This document shows, one piece after another, positions 1 through 20,709 of a DNA stretch of 64,000 bases. The stretch is from the NCBI GenBank assembly GCA_964017155.1, contig OZ024854.1:18099555-18163554 (forward strand), written 5' to 3'. This DNA comes from Oasisia sp. SBJ-2009. Taxonomy: Eukaryota > Annelida > Polychaeta > Sabellida > Siboglinidae. Made by a program: the position numbers and the translations under genes. A model generated the notes under the pieces. The model saw only the letters and a list, made by a program, of their open reading frames with translations, did not search any database and was not told the origin of the DNA. Each line of letters begins with the position of its first letter. Within the stretch, counting starts at the first letter, position 1.

Positions 1-351
1 AGTAATCATACGTAAACAGTCTAATTTATCGATCTTCACATGTTCCTGTAAACTGACCCTATCTGTTCTTACTAAAGTAAAGTCTAAGGAACCTGACTAA
101 TACACTCAGACTCGGTAGTTGCGGGTAGTACCTGTCACCTAGCCCTAGGGCCCAGGCCCAGTGCTAGACTAGGTTTCTACAGGCTGCTGTAGAATCATTA
201 CTGTGTCAGTGTTGCCCCTACTATATGACACTATATAACAAGGTGGGCCACCTCGGCCAAACATTTGCTGAAATATACGGTAATATTTATAAGTAATGCT
301 ATAAACATGTTTACATGCTAACTTGTCATTTCTTTCTTCACCATATGCCAG
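1..351. other. Intron or upstream sequence of the TPRA1-like gene
   Basis: No gene is seen here. The stretch ends in a pyrimidine tract and CCAG acceptor used by the first supported exon at 352. No Met in the right frame precedes that exon, so this is best read as intron with the true first exon outside the window. Confidence 0.5.
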
Positions 352-10010
<9,659 letters not shown>

Positions 10011-10116
10011 TCGGTCACACGCGGGAGAAACGCCCAAGATTCAGTCATTTCGGTTTAACACTGCCAAAACATAAATTGTTCTATATTGAATATATTGTTC
10101 ATGGCTCCAAGAATGG

Positions 10117-10254
10117 TTTATTGTAGTGTAATTTAACTTACTTTGGAGCTTAATTGTCGAAGATGAGCACGACATGACGTAGATGACGGGTCGAAACATC
10201 GTACTCATCTTCGAGAATTAAGCTCCAAAGTAAGTTAAGTTACAGTACAATAAA
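10117..10254. repeat. 138-bp palindrome in the TPRA1 3' UTR carrying the poly(A) signal
   Basis: Arms 10117-10167 and 10204-10254 are 51 bp each with about three mismatches and a 36-bp loop. The right arm ends in AATAAA (10249-10254) and the left arm starts with its complement TTTATT. In the transcript this would be a long stable hairpin ending in the first poly(A) signal after the stop. It could also be a small palindromic mobile element. Confidence 0.85.
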
Positions 10255-12164
10255 TTGTTATATAGTTTCAGATCAAAACGCATAAAATAAAACTGGTAAG
10301 ATGTGGCAGTTATTGTTAAAAATATGTAAAAACACCCACTGCATGATATTTCATACATGCTGTGCTGGAAACGGCTCACATAAAACTAGTATTTAAGATA
10401 AAGATGGCAGAAGGAGTAAACAATTTCTTTAAATTAAAAGGTGTTTTCTTTCTGGTGGTGCCTTTCTACATCTCTATGGAAGAATTTTCTGAAGGATGAA
10501 CAGAATATTGAGTAGTCACATGTCAGACAAGTGTAACACCAGAATAAAGGATCCTATTGTGTCAACTACTAGTATCAGATTTCATACTCCCATGCAGTCT
10601 ATATGAAACAGTAACAAAATTATTTCCGACAACAAATATGATATAACCTCATTTTTACAGTCACCTCAGGAGTACACTTTGGCATAGCGCCAGGTATTAC
10701 ATTTTTAGCAAGGTTCCATTCTATACGAAGTCATGCGTAAGATTTGTAAAATATAAAACTGGTGTGGGGATTTTACGTTCTCATGACGCTCATAATTACT
10801 CCGGATATTTCAACCAAAGGTCTTGGCGTTCATATGTGGACTGGCAGCACGGAGTCCATCACGTGACTGGTCGTGTGTGACCAGCTACAGAAAGGTTAGG
10901 GTAAGACTGGTCACTGTCTTAAGGTTCTATAGATGTTCGTCATGTCGTCGAATTGTCTCTTAAACTGTTGTATATATCGGAGAGACAACAATAAAAATCT
11001 GGAAAAACTGCATTTAAAGAGACAAACATCAATCCAAGCAAATTATGTTGAAAATTTCTAATAATTTTTGTTTCAACCATGGAGACAATGTCACATGATG
11101 TATTGTTGTCACTCACATAACTCGCCATATTTCAGATGGAAGCAAGTTGGACTAACTTTGTGTGATTTTGTTAAAAAAATTACTGACAAGTTCACAGGTA
11201 CAAACTATTGAAAGAAGCCCAGGCTATCATATCTATTTAAGTATCTGCTTTATAAAAACGATGATGACAAACTGTTGATGGTTATTTGGGGATTCATTCT
11301 TGCCTGCCTTGTCATTAGATAATTAAAGCTACAATTTCTTCTGACAGTTGTCAGTTTTATTCTAGTATTGCATATACTAGGGTATTTAAGGGAAGTGGAA
11401 TATCAATTACAATACTGAAGATTGTTTTCCTTTGTATTTAATCTTTGTGTTTATTGCGTAGGCTTATGAAAAGAATGTTCTTTCATTTTATATGTAAATT
11501 TGTTTAAAAAAAGACAAAGGAGACATTCTCTTAGAATGAAACGTGCTGAGTAATTAATGATGCTGGGAACAGGTGTTTGTAAATGTTTTCTATTTTGTGC
11601 TTGTCAGTGTTTGTGGTTGTATATATCGTCTTCATTTCCAAAATGTTGTCAATTAGTTGGTAGTTATATTTATATAATTGTGCGAAATGGTTATACGCAT
11701 TACTTGTGCAATATGTTAAGTATGTCAACTTGCTCATAGCGATATGCAAGATTGCATAGGATAATTACACGGTCACCACTGACCAATGTATACTTTTCAA
11801 ATTATTTATTTCAGTGCGGAGTCAAGTAGAACAGTCTTCATGTCAGACAGGTGTACATATTATAATTCATCATGTGAAGTAAAATCTTGACTGAGAATAA
11901 AGGTTTTTTGCTTTGTTTTAGTGATTTTCATTGTACATGTGGCTGTCATTTTAATTCCATCAGTCCATTTAGTACTTGCTTAATAATTGTTTGGGTCAGA
12001 AGTCCAATGGACTTATGACATCATTCTGCGTCAGCGTCCGCTGTGTGGGACGCTGTGTGCAGTTCGCTACCAGAAACCATTGAAGATCTATTTATCTAAT
12101 GTTGCATGTATCGTACAGTACATAGCCACAGGCTACAGTACATACAGCACAGCACTGGAAATGT
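10255..12164. other. 3' flank of TPRA1, no gene seen
   Basis: AT-rich sequence without a supported gene. Further AATAAA signals lie at 10543 and 11896. Each follows a similar phrase (ATGTCAGACA, AGAATAAAGG), so either could end a longer transcript or be parts of a repeat. Confidence 0.5.
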
Positions 12165-13820
12165 GATGTGATTCAATTCAATAACTTTATTCCAGACTCA
12201 ACAGAGCACATACAGCAAGTATATGTAACTCTGAGGTCCATATGTTACATGATCAGGTACACAATATGTGCAGTATATAAAAGTACAGAACAGCGACAGT
12301 GTATAAAAGTTTGAGGGCACTGCAGCACATGACAACGTACTGCGGCATGACACGCGTCTCGTGTCAACAGGTGTCGTATGTTGCTGATGATGGTATGCCG
12401 AAGAGCAGTAGCTGGACACCAGGCGGTCCAGTTGCATATGTCTATCAACGTAGCAGCCCAGATTTCTCACTGCGTCCGTTGACCTCAATGTTAGCCCAGG
12501 TTACTCCTAGCCTCATTTATCCAGGCTCCGTGAGATGGCAGCACTGCCATAGCCCATAGACTCGTAGATTGTGCGGTGATTGCAGCACGATCAACTCGGT
12601 TTTCTTGTTGTTAGTTTCAGTTGATGCAACAGCATCCATGCTCTTATTTCTGCGATGCACTGTATGTTTTGCGTTTTCCAGATCATCATGGGATATAGCA
12701 GACATGTCAATATCGATGCTATTGTGCGGCGGTAGAATGGAAAATTCACCAACACTCGTATGTAAAACAATTCTTTATTTGAAAATTTTGTAAGTATATA
12801 TGAGTTACAATATGCAATAACACCACGCCAATGGCAAAGATTATATACACATAACTGCCACAAAGTTTATATTCACAAACCATGCAGCACAAACACCAAC
12901 TGGCATTGCACAATCCTCTGAATAAAACATTATTAGATCAGATATAGTAATGGTGGCACTCTACAAATTCAAAAGAGTACAAACTTGCTGAGCAAGTAGA
13001 ACACTATAAAACCAACCTAAATGCTGGACACTTTACATTAAGACCGACCAGCCGACTTGGCAGAGTTCAACAGTTCGTCTGAAGGCTGAAAGTGAAAACA
13101 ACTGTCCTCTGTGTTCACCTTGCAGCTGAGCAAGGCACATGTATATTATTGCGTCCTGGCCAAGGTCAGACCTACTGTCTAAAGTGTATCAATGTTTTTC
13201 ACCATTGATAAAACGGTGTGTGCGTTGCTGTTTGGGAGGGACAGTAGTGGTACCCCCTATCACATCAGCACACAAGGTGGCAAACCGATGGCTTCTAGTG
13301 CTGGTCTTACGCTTCCCCATGCCATGTCCTCCTGCAGCAACGCTATAATGCGAGATGCATATTCAGCAAAACGCATGTGACCACCCTCGGTCACCTTTGC
13401 TGATCCATCTAGTGCAACTCGCCGACCCACGCTTGGAGAAACTTTGATGTATATTGCTTCTTCGAAGTAGAACGAGGTGCCGGCTTCGAATTCGCTTTTG
13501 GCTTCGCTGGCGCCATGTCGATCCACGTGATTGCTCCCACCCAATTAAACTGGAGATTTCGTCTCACGCGCGGGAGATGGGTGCGAAAAGCGGGAGGCTC
13601 CCGCGTAGCGCGGGAGACTTAACAGGTCCGCCTGAGTGAGTGATATATAGCTGGATGTCATCAGCAAATCGATGGAACAGCACATACAGTTTCGTGCATA
13701 TGTCAGCAATGGGTGTCGTGTATGCGATGAACATCACTGGTCCTAGTACTGCGCCTTGAGGTACACCATGGTAGATAGGAGTTGCGTTCGAAGAAGAAGA
13801 ACCAATCATGGCCATTTCAC
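12165..13820 (-). pseudogene. Decayed CR1/L2-like non-LTR retrotransposon, reverse transcriptase remnant
   Basis: On the minus strand, 13815-13635 reads YHGVPQGAVLGPVMF and then FADDIQLYIT, the reverse transcriptase core with its FADD catalytic motif. After an interruption, 12727-12240 continues in broken frames with a KTELIVL-like stretch, VRNLGCYVDRHMQL and LTRDACHAAVRCHVLQ, the order expected downstream of the core. The element ends near 12165 with AATAAAG and an ATTGA-type tail. It lacks endonuclease and 5' reverse transcriptase, is frameshifted and cannot be active. The clade assignment is approximate. Confidence 0.8.
12728..13632 (-). mobile_element. Insertion splitting the CR1/L2 remnant; decayed BED/hAT-like zinc-finger fragment
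   Basis: About 0.9 kb separates the FADD block from the next reverse transcriptase block. On the minus strand from 13529 it opens with Met and a Lys/Pro/Ser-rich stretch, then KKQYTSKFLQAWVGELH and a stop. In another frame follow a Cys-x-x-Cys-like stretch and a Gly-Gly/His-rich stretch, resembling the N-terminal zinc finger of hAT-derived proteins. An AATAAAG lies near the far end (about 12764). The edges are inferred from where the reverse transcriptase text stops and restarts; no clear target duplication was found. Confidence 0.35.
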
Positions 13821-14410
13821 GGATTTTAGCTCAAATATTATTTCGAGATGTGTTAGGGTGGTTGATGTAGATTGCTTAGGCCGGGCATCAAGCGTGACGA
13901 TCTGACTGCGAGATGTGTTTGGCGCCGCCAGTGTCTTCGATGCAGCTACCAGGAACCGAGCTCTGATGTGACCAGCAATCTCGCATGGTTGACCACAACA
14001 CGGGACCGGGGTAGGGTAATAATCGCACTCTTGTACCAGTACATGCATACGTCATATTCTCATCTGAACACTGCAAAGAAAACATTGTTATTTATTGTTG
14101 AGTTGTTTCAATAATTATGCTTACGATACTATTGAAATTAGAGTGTCTGCTATTTGAAACCGTAATGTTTCCTAATGGCGTAATGCTCTCCGGAACATCC
14201 CCTGAAATAGTTCTCGCTGCAAACTTACTTTAAAAAAATGCGACACAATGTATAAAAAACCTATAACCCATATCTTAATCAGTGTTTAACACAACACTCC
14301 CTCAGTCTAAGACTATGAACATTACCCGAATACCACCATGGCTACTGATGCTTAATGCGGCTAGTACGTATTTCGAAACATCCTGAATTGACCGTCGTCA
14401 TATCGTTTGT
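13821..14410. other. Unassigned sequence
   Basis: Open frames up to 80 codons occur on both strands, but none shows a recognisable motif. No repeat partner in the window was found. Confidence 0.5.
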
Positions 14411-14416
14411 TTATCT

Positions 14417-14417
14417 A

Positions 14418-14493
<76 letters not shown>
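14417..14493. repeat. (TA)n microsatellite
   Basis: An uninterrupted TA dinucleotide run of nearly 80 bp, preceded by TATC units. Confidence 0.98.
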
Positions 14494-14494
<1 letters not shown>

Positions 14495-14756
14495 TCACCT
14501 AACTTCAGTTAGTTGCTATCTCTTGTATCTAAGTAATTTCGGTACACTGGGTCGGAGATCTGATCGCTGGTGCAACGGTGCTGTGAGACGGAACACATAG
14601 AACTTCTTTTAGAGAGCCGTTCTTCACATGCGTGCATCTTTTTCAAGAAATACTTAAATGCATTCCTAATATAAGACCTACATGTTTTATATCAAATAAT
14701 TATACTACTCGAATATAAATTATTGATGACTGACAAAATGTCAGGCTAAAATGTTA

Positions 14757-15045
14757 CCATCAGGTAGGTTGTAGCTATCGGAAAGGATACTTATTTCTGT
14801 ATGAAAACCGTTATGACAGGAACACCACTATATTTATTTTAAAAATTGCATCGTACCGTTTGTGAAATTAATTATTTCGTAATCTGACATAAAGGACACG
14901 TGGTTTATCACGTACCTGCTGGTTTCTTGTTGCTGATGACCTTCGGTGCACTGGGTTGGGTAGTTGGCTGGAAGCATGGCGTTGTTGCTGAACAAATACA
15001 GAAGCTATTCTTTACTAAATCCGTAACCCATGAAATGTGACATTA
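14757..15045. repeat. Dispersed repeat family E, copy 1
   Basis: It contains the shared block around TACCTGCTGGTTTCTTGTTG and TTCGGTGCACTGGGTTGGGT, also found at 17062-17370, 25857-26185 and 26995-27260. It is non-coding. All four copies are in the same orientation. Confidence 0.85.
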
Positions 15046-15399
15046 TTAAAATACACAGCAGTATAAACTTTCTGCATACGTATTTTCTTGTAAGTCATGA
15101 AATGTGATTAAAAAATGTTAGTTATGCTATTATGCTATTAGGTACACTATTATGCATACTCCCGTTAAAATGTTATATTTTCCCATCAACACCTTTTGAA
15201 AGATATATTCAGGAAATATATGTTCCTGTAGAATTCCCTTTTTTATATCCATGCAATTGAGGACCCAACGTTTTAAAACACATCTCAAGATATACGACAT
15301 GGCATAACAACCTTCTATTGAGTATGGTAACAGAACATCAGACAACGTCTTTTACGATTTATATATTATGTTCCACGAGATGAAATGAATACGTAATCC

Positions 15400-15485
15400 C
15401 CCCTCTCTCTCTATCTATTCTATCTCTCTCGCGCACTCCCGCTTCTCTCTCTCTCTCTCTCTCTTCTGTCTCTCCTCTCTCTCTC
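15400..15485. repeat. (CT)n-rich microsatellite tract
   Basis: Interrupted CT/TCTC runs. Its mirror in the right arm is a short GA-rich tract near 23.95-24.02 kb; a direct relative lies at 26405-26465. Confidence 0.9.
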
Positions 15486-15654
15486 AACCATTTTTTCTTT
15501 AACTAACGTTGTCAATAGTATCGCAATATCGATTTTCGTGTTTCATTCTCTCCACTAACTATCCATTGTTTCTTGCTTCCCATCTCTCTACCTCTCCCCC
15601 TATCTCCTTCACAATCTCTTTTACACCTCTCATCGTATATAGCCAGGTGCTCAT

Positions 15655-15795
15655 TTATACATCTGAGTGAAAAAGGAGCAATGCAGTGATAAAACTTGCC
15701 TAAGGTTTTAGATTGCAGCACAGGATTCGAACCCGGGTTCTCTTAGTCGAGAGTCTGAAGCCCTATAGCGACTATACCACTGCACTTGCCTATGA
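15655..15795 (-). repeat. tRNA-derived SINE-like unit, copy 1
   Basis: On the minus strand GTGCAGTGGTATAGTCGCTA resembles the tRNA 5' part and box A, CTCTCGACTAAGAG a degenerate anticodon arm, and GGGTTCGAATCC is a perfect box B. The tail (ACCTTAGGCAAGTTTTATCA) is shared with the copy at 23640. The anticodon loop is not canonical, so it is not called a functional tRNA gene. Confidence 0.7.
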
Positions 15796-16249
15796 CAGGT
15801 GCACAAACAAACAGCAGAGAAAGAGTGGTGTTTTATGATTAAGCCACATCGTATTCTTATTTATCCAATAATTTTATAACCGTCGTCACCCACAATTTGT
15901 AACACACTAGCGAAAATTTCGACACTAAATGACAGCAGCACCATATGGAGGAACGATGTGAAATGCGAAAGAGGGCGCAACTTCACAAGCACGACAATGA
16001 CCTACAAACTGTGCAAAATATGTCCATACGTCCAGCGATATATTTGTAGATGGATTAATTATATTTAGATTTTGTAGTCAAAAATTAACTTCTGCCTCTG
16101 GAATCCACATGCAGCCTTCTGAAAATTATAATATTGAGCCTCCAAATTGTCCAAACCCCGGATGAATTAAAAAACCACCGGGATTGTATATATACGTATG
16201 CAAAGCACTACGTTGAGTCTATGATGAATGCATATAGACTATGACAACT

Positions 16250-17055
16250 AATATATATATAGCTCGTGAAAGGTGTATAATAACGGACAACAAGTATTTA
16301 TATTTTAACATTGTTATTTCGTTAATATTCATATTTAATTATTATACATACGTCATAATTTCGGCCGTTGGGTCTTCGCACGATTCCTCCCCTTGAACGA
16401 CCGGAATAGCCATCGATGAATGATTTCTGCCGTGAAATTGAAAGAAACGGTAATCTCAAAATCGGACAATAATACATATTTAATTATTAATAGCATACCA
16501 ATAATCAGTGTGGTTAATGGGTTAACCACAACTGTTATATGCCTAAATAAATTACAATCGATAAATATACTTGTGTGTAGAATATGTATGCTATTATGTT
16601 TTCACCGCGCGCGGGCAATACTTATTTGGACCTCTTGGACTTGGTTATGAAGAACGACATGACGTCAGCACAGATACTCGTCAGTAACAGCCTGCTTGCG
16701 ATCCGGCCTCGTTCGGTCGTGATTTCATTTGGATGTAAAGCCGCTTATTTGTTTCTTCTAGTAGACGTAATAGTGCTCATATAAAGCCATTAAATAGTTC
16801 GACAGTTTTCGTTTTCTTATATTTCGACCCAAGTACAGAAATTTCGCCCGGCACGTGTAAACCGCGCAAGGCAAAGGACACGTGGTTTTTCGTTGTTGTA
16901 CCATTGTAGTCAGTGTAATGTGTGTCGCAATGCGTATCCCATTGTGAATTTTATATCGCGACACGTGTCGTATCGCGAAGTAATGTATCGTTCCGACCCG
17001 AGTGCCGATATAGCTAATGTTGGCTGGCTCGTTATGATCATACACGATCTTCTAT
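16250..17055. repeat. Dispersed repeat family A, copy 1
   Basis: It begins at a CTCGTGAAAGG phrase and ends near ATGATCATACACGATCTTC. It shares long near-identical blocks with 17400-18510 (direct), 21810-22895 (inverted) and the truncated 27640-27840. It lacks the block around AGCCTCGTGGGGCTACAGGA that copies 2 and 3 contain. No coding capacity was recognised. Confidence 0.88.
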
Positions 17056-17061
17056 TATGAC

Positions 17062-17370
17062 GAAAATTGCACCAGCTGGTAGGTTGTTGTCATCGGAAAG
17101 AATATATATTTCTATATTAAAAGCAACAACACGATATTTATTTTTTAAACTGCACTGTACGGTTACTCGTATTTATTATTTTATTGTCTGACGTAGCGTA
17201 TACATGGTTTGTCACGTACCTGCTGGTGTCGTGTTGCTGATGACCTTCGGTGCACTGGGTTGGGTAGTTGGCTGGAAGGAAGGCGTTGTTGCTAAACAAA
17301 TACAGAAGCCTGTCATTATTCAACCGATATCTGACAACATATGACATCATTGCAATATGGTAACAAATAC
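17062..17370. repeat. Dispersed repeat family E, copy 2
   Basis: It lies between A copies 1 and 2. It shares the GCTGGTAGGTTGTTGTCATC start and the TTCGGTGCACTGGGTTGGGT block with the other copies. Confidence 0.85.
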
Positions 17371-17399
17371 TAGGGTAGGTAGGTAGTATAAACTATTTA

Positions 17400-18510
17400 C
17401 AAAGCCCGTGAAAGATGTCTAATAACGGACAACAAGTATTTATATTTTAACATTGTTATTTCGTTAATATTCATATTTAATTATTATACATACGTCATCA
17501 TTTGAGCCGTTGGGTCGTCGCACGACTCCTCCCATTGAACGACCGGAATAGCCATCGATGAGTGATTTCTACTGTGAAATCGAAAAAAAAGCGGTAATCT
17601 TAAAATCTGACCGATAATCTAGCCAAAGTGAGCCTCGTGGGGCTACAGGACGAAAATTTACAAAGAGAAGGAAGACCTTCATCATTATAGGCAGCCCTCA
17701 CAAGAAAGAAGTCGAGGCCATTGCAATTCTGGTAACGTGCCTACAACGAAGCGGTGAACAGAACAGATATGGCACGCAAACATTGAGAAAACGTCAAAGA
17801 AAGAAAAGACAGAGAATGAACACAGTGACACTATGCCTTGTCTGTATTGTTCGGAATTGTATTTGTATGCATTATTGTACGGAGCGCTAATAATACATAT
17901 TTAGCCCTAATAGCATGCACATGCACGTATAATCAGTAATGGGTTAACCACAACTGTTATTTATTTATACGCCTGACTAAGCTACAATCCATAAATATAG
18001 AATACAGAATATATATGCTATTCTGTGTTTACCGCGCGCGGGCAATAATTATGTGGACTTCTTAGTTATGAAGAACGACATGACGTCAGCAGTATCGTCT
18101 TGTCAGCGTCAGCACAGAGATATTCGTCAGCAACAGTCTGCTGGCGATCCGGCCTCGTTCGGTCGTCATTTCATTTGGAAGTAAAGCCGCTTGTTTGTTT
18201 CTTCTAGTAGACTTAATTGTGCTCATTTAAAGCCATTAAATAGTTCGACAGTTTTTGTTTTCTTATATTTTAACCCAAGTAAAGAAATTTCGTCCGGCAC
18301 GTGTAAACCGTGCAATGCCAATGACACGTGTTATATCGTTGTTGTACCATCGTAGTCAGTGTAATGTGTGCCGCAATACGCACCCTATTGTGATTTTTTG
18401 TATCGCGAAACATATCGTATCTCGAAGTAGTGTATCGTTCCGACCCGAGTGCCGATATAGCTAATGTTGGCTGGCTCGTTATGATCATACACGATCTTCA
18501 TTTATGAACA
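17400..18510. repeat. Dispersed repeat family A, copy 2 (fullest copy)
   Basis: The longest A copy, including a purine-rich block (GAAAACGTCAAAGAAAGAAA) missing from copy 1. It is the best match to the inverted copy at 21810-22895. Confidence 0.88.
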
Positions 18511-19627
18511 ATCGTACCCGGTACCCCCACGACGATCAGCAACCAAAGTTGACTACCACAGTTTATACCGTCTCATGTAATGTGAATCGAAGCGAATTCC
18601 TGGAAGTAGATATCATTCGATGCTGGTACCGAACACCCGTATCTTCCCAGATGTCGCAACAGGATCAAGATCTACTATGTACTGTTAGTTGTTGTATACA
18701 ATGGTGCCTTACCGGTGCTGGGAGCTGGCTCCGTTGTCAACCGGGAATCGTGTACTATACAATTAATTGTCACATTTGCTGATTATGTTTATTTGCATGA
18801 TGTATGCGATTCCGAAAATTACTTACTTACTTTATAAGACGAAGAGAACGACGACGTCAAGTTTACGAAAGTGAATATCCTGTCCCCTCCGTCTTCGTGA
18901 CGACCACCTTTATTCACAATTACGCAGCACACTGCGTGGGTCACTGCTGAGCTTCGTTTTTATATGGAGTGTGACCACAACAGCAGCCACATACTAGCCC
19001 GAACAGTACCCAAACTTTCCACTTGAGGCGCGAGCTCCTACAGTGTTGCACGTGACCAGGAATTTTCCGTCATACGTCATTATATGTAGTAAAACGATTT
19101 GCTGCTGTGTTTCCGCGAACAAACGAACGGCTTTGTGACACGACAGTTTTGCGTGGATTTGTAATTTTGTATACTGTCAGGTAGCTGCACTGTAGCAGTG
19201 ATATATTCGATTTCTGTGTGGAATGTTTCTAAAGTTTACCAATTTATGATGGCCTATTATTTGTATCTTACACACATGCGCATGTACAACCATGTATATG
19301 TGCATGCGTGCGTGTGTGCGTGCGTGCGTGAAGGGGGTATACGTACACACAGAGACACAAACATACATACACACACTGACATACATGCATACATACATAC
19401 ACATACACACTGACACGATCACTCGCACGCACGCACACGCATACACACACATAAACGCACAAACGCACGTACGCACACACCTTGCTCGAAGGCGTTAGTG
19501 AAGTTGTTTAGTGAAAAACGTGGCTCTCAACACTGGGGACTGTGTATTCCTCGAGCCCCGAGATCACGTAAATGTCAGTCGGCTAGTTGAATTAAGACCA
19601 GCATAATCACAGTGGGTTATATATACT

Positions 19628-19747
<120 letters not shown>

Positions 19748-20709
19748 GGGTATTGATCCAATGAAGAAACACAATCACCATTTTTGTTAAAAGTGCAAAT
19801 TACACTAGCATTATAAGAATAAAATACACTCTCAACATCGCCCACCTTATGAATAGAGAAACTATAAGCGTCCCTTACAACAAAGAACCAATGGTATAAA
19901 TACCATTGAATACTGTGTACACGTTTAATGGTAAATTAAAAGTCTGAGAGGTACACGCAGTGGTATTTGAACATTGAATACAAATACCCTTGGCTATAAC
20001 ACACTGAAATACTATTCAAATGTATTTTAGTGGTATTTTTCGGAAGAGGTCACGTATTATATTTTAAAAGTATTCATACGCTATGACAAAAAAACATGGC
20101 AACATTTGCTTTTTAATAAATGCACATATCTGGATCGTATTAAGTTCAGTAACTTTATTCCTGAATATTCATCCATTTAAAATGTACGATACGCTATGAC
20201 TAATAACAATAAATAAATAGCAACGTTCGCCAGTGACAACACAGCAGTGATATAAATAATGTATTCTCTGCATAGCCCAATTTAACTGATTATCCTGTCC
20301 CCTGCTTCTTCCTGATGACCAACTTTATTCACAATTACGCAGCACACTGCGTGGGTCACTGCTGAGCTTCATTGTTATATGGACCACAATAGCAGCCACA
20401 TACTAGCCCGAACAATATCCAAGCTAGTCCATTTCAGGCGCGAGCTCCTACAGTGTTGCACGGTAGGAGCTCATGACCAGGAATTTTCCGTACACGTTGT
20501 TCATACGTCATTACATGTAGTAAAACGATTGCCATGACCATCGAAGTGTGTGTGTTTCCGCGAACAAACGAATAACTTTGGGACACTGCAGTTTTGCGTT
20601 GGTTTGTCATTTTGTATACCGCCAGGTAGCTGCAATGTAGGCGCCAGATATTCGGTTTCTGCATGGAATGATTCTAAACCTACATGTACATGTACACACA
20701 AGTAGTATA
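19748..20709. repeat. Spacer of the large inverted repeat, with a direct copy of an arm block
   Basis: 20285-20670 is a direct copy of 18875-19240 (shared phrases TTCACAATTACGCAGCACAC and GGCGCGAGCTCCTACAGTGT), so this block exists three times including the inverted one near 21.06-21.45 kb. 20060-20280 is shared directly with 24620-24750. No gene is seen. Confidence 0.8.

Larger units (their letters stand above)
15235..19620. repeat. Left arm of a large imperfect inverted repeat
   Basis: Blocks along this arm recur as reverse complements, in mirrored order, at 20710-24177. They are the segment at 15235-15370, the tRNA-like unit at 15720-15790, the block at 15800-16080, family A, the block at 18500-18790 and the block at 18875-19620. 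This arm is longer because it holds an extra E-plus-A unit (about 16.25-17.4 kb). Confidence 0.85.

Noticed and set aside
15720..15795. Functional tRNA gene (also at 23640-23740)
   Set aside because: Box B is good, but the anticodon stem-loop has a wrong loop size, the acceptor stem does not pair convincingly, and each unit continues into a shared tail. tRNA-derived SINE is the better reading.
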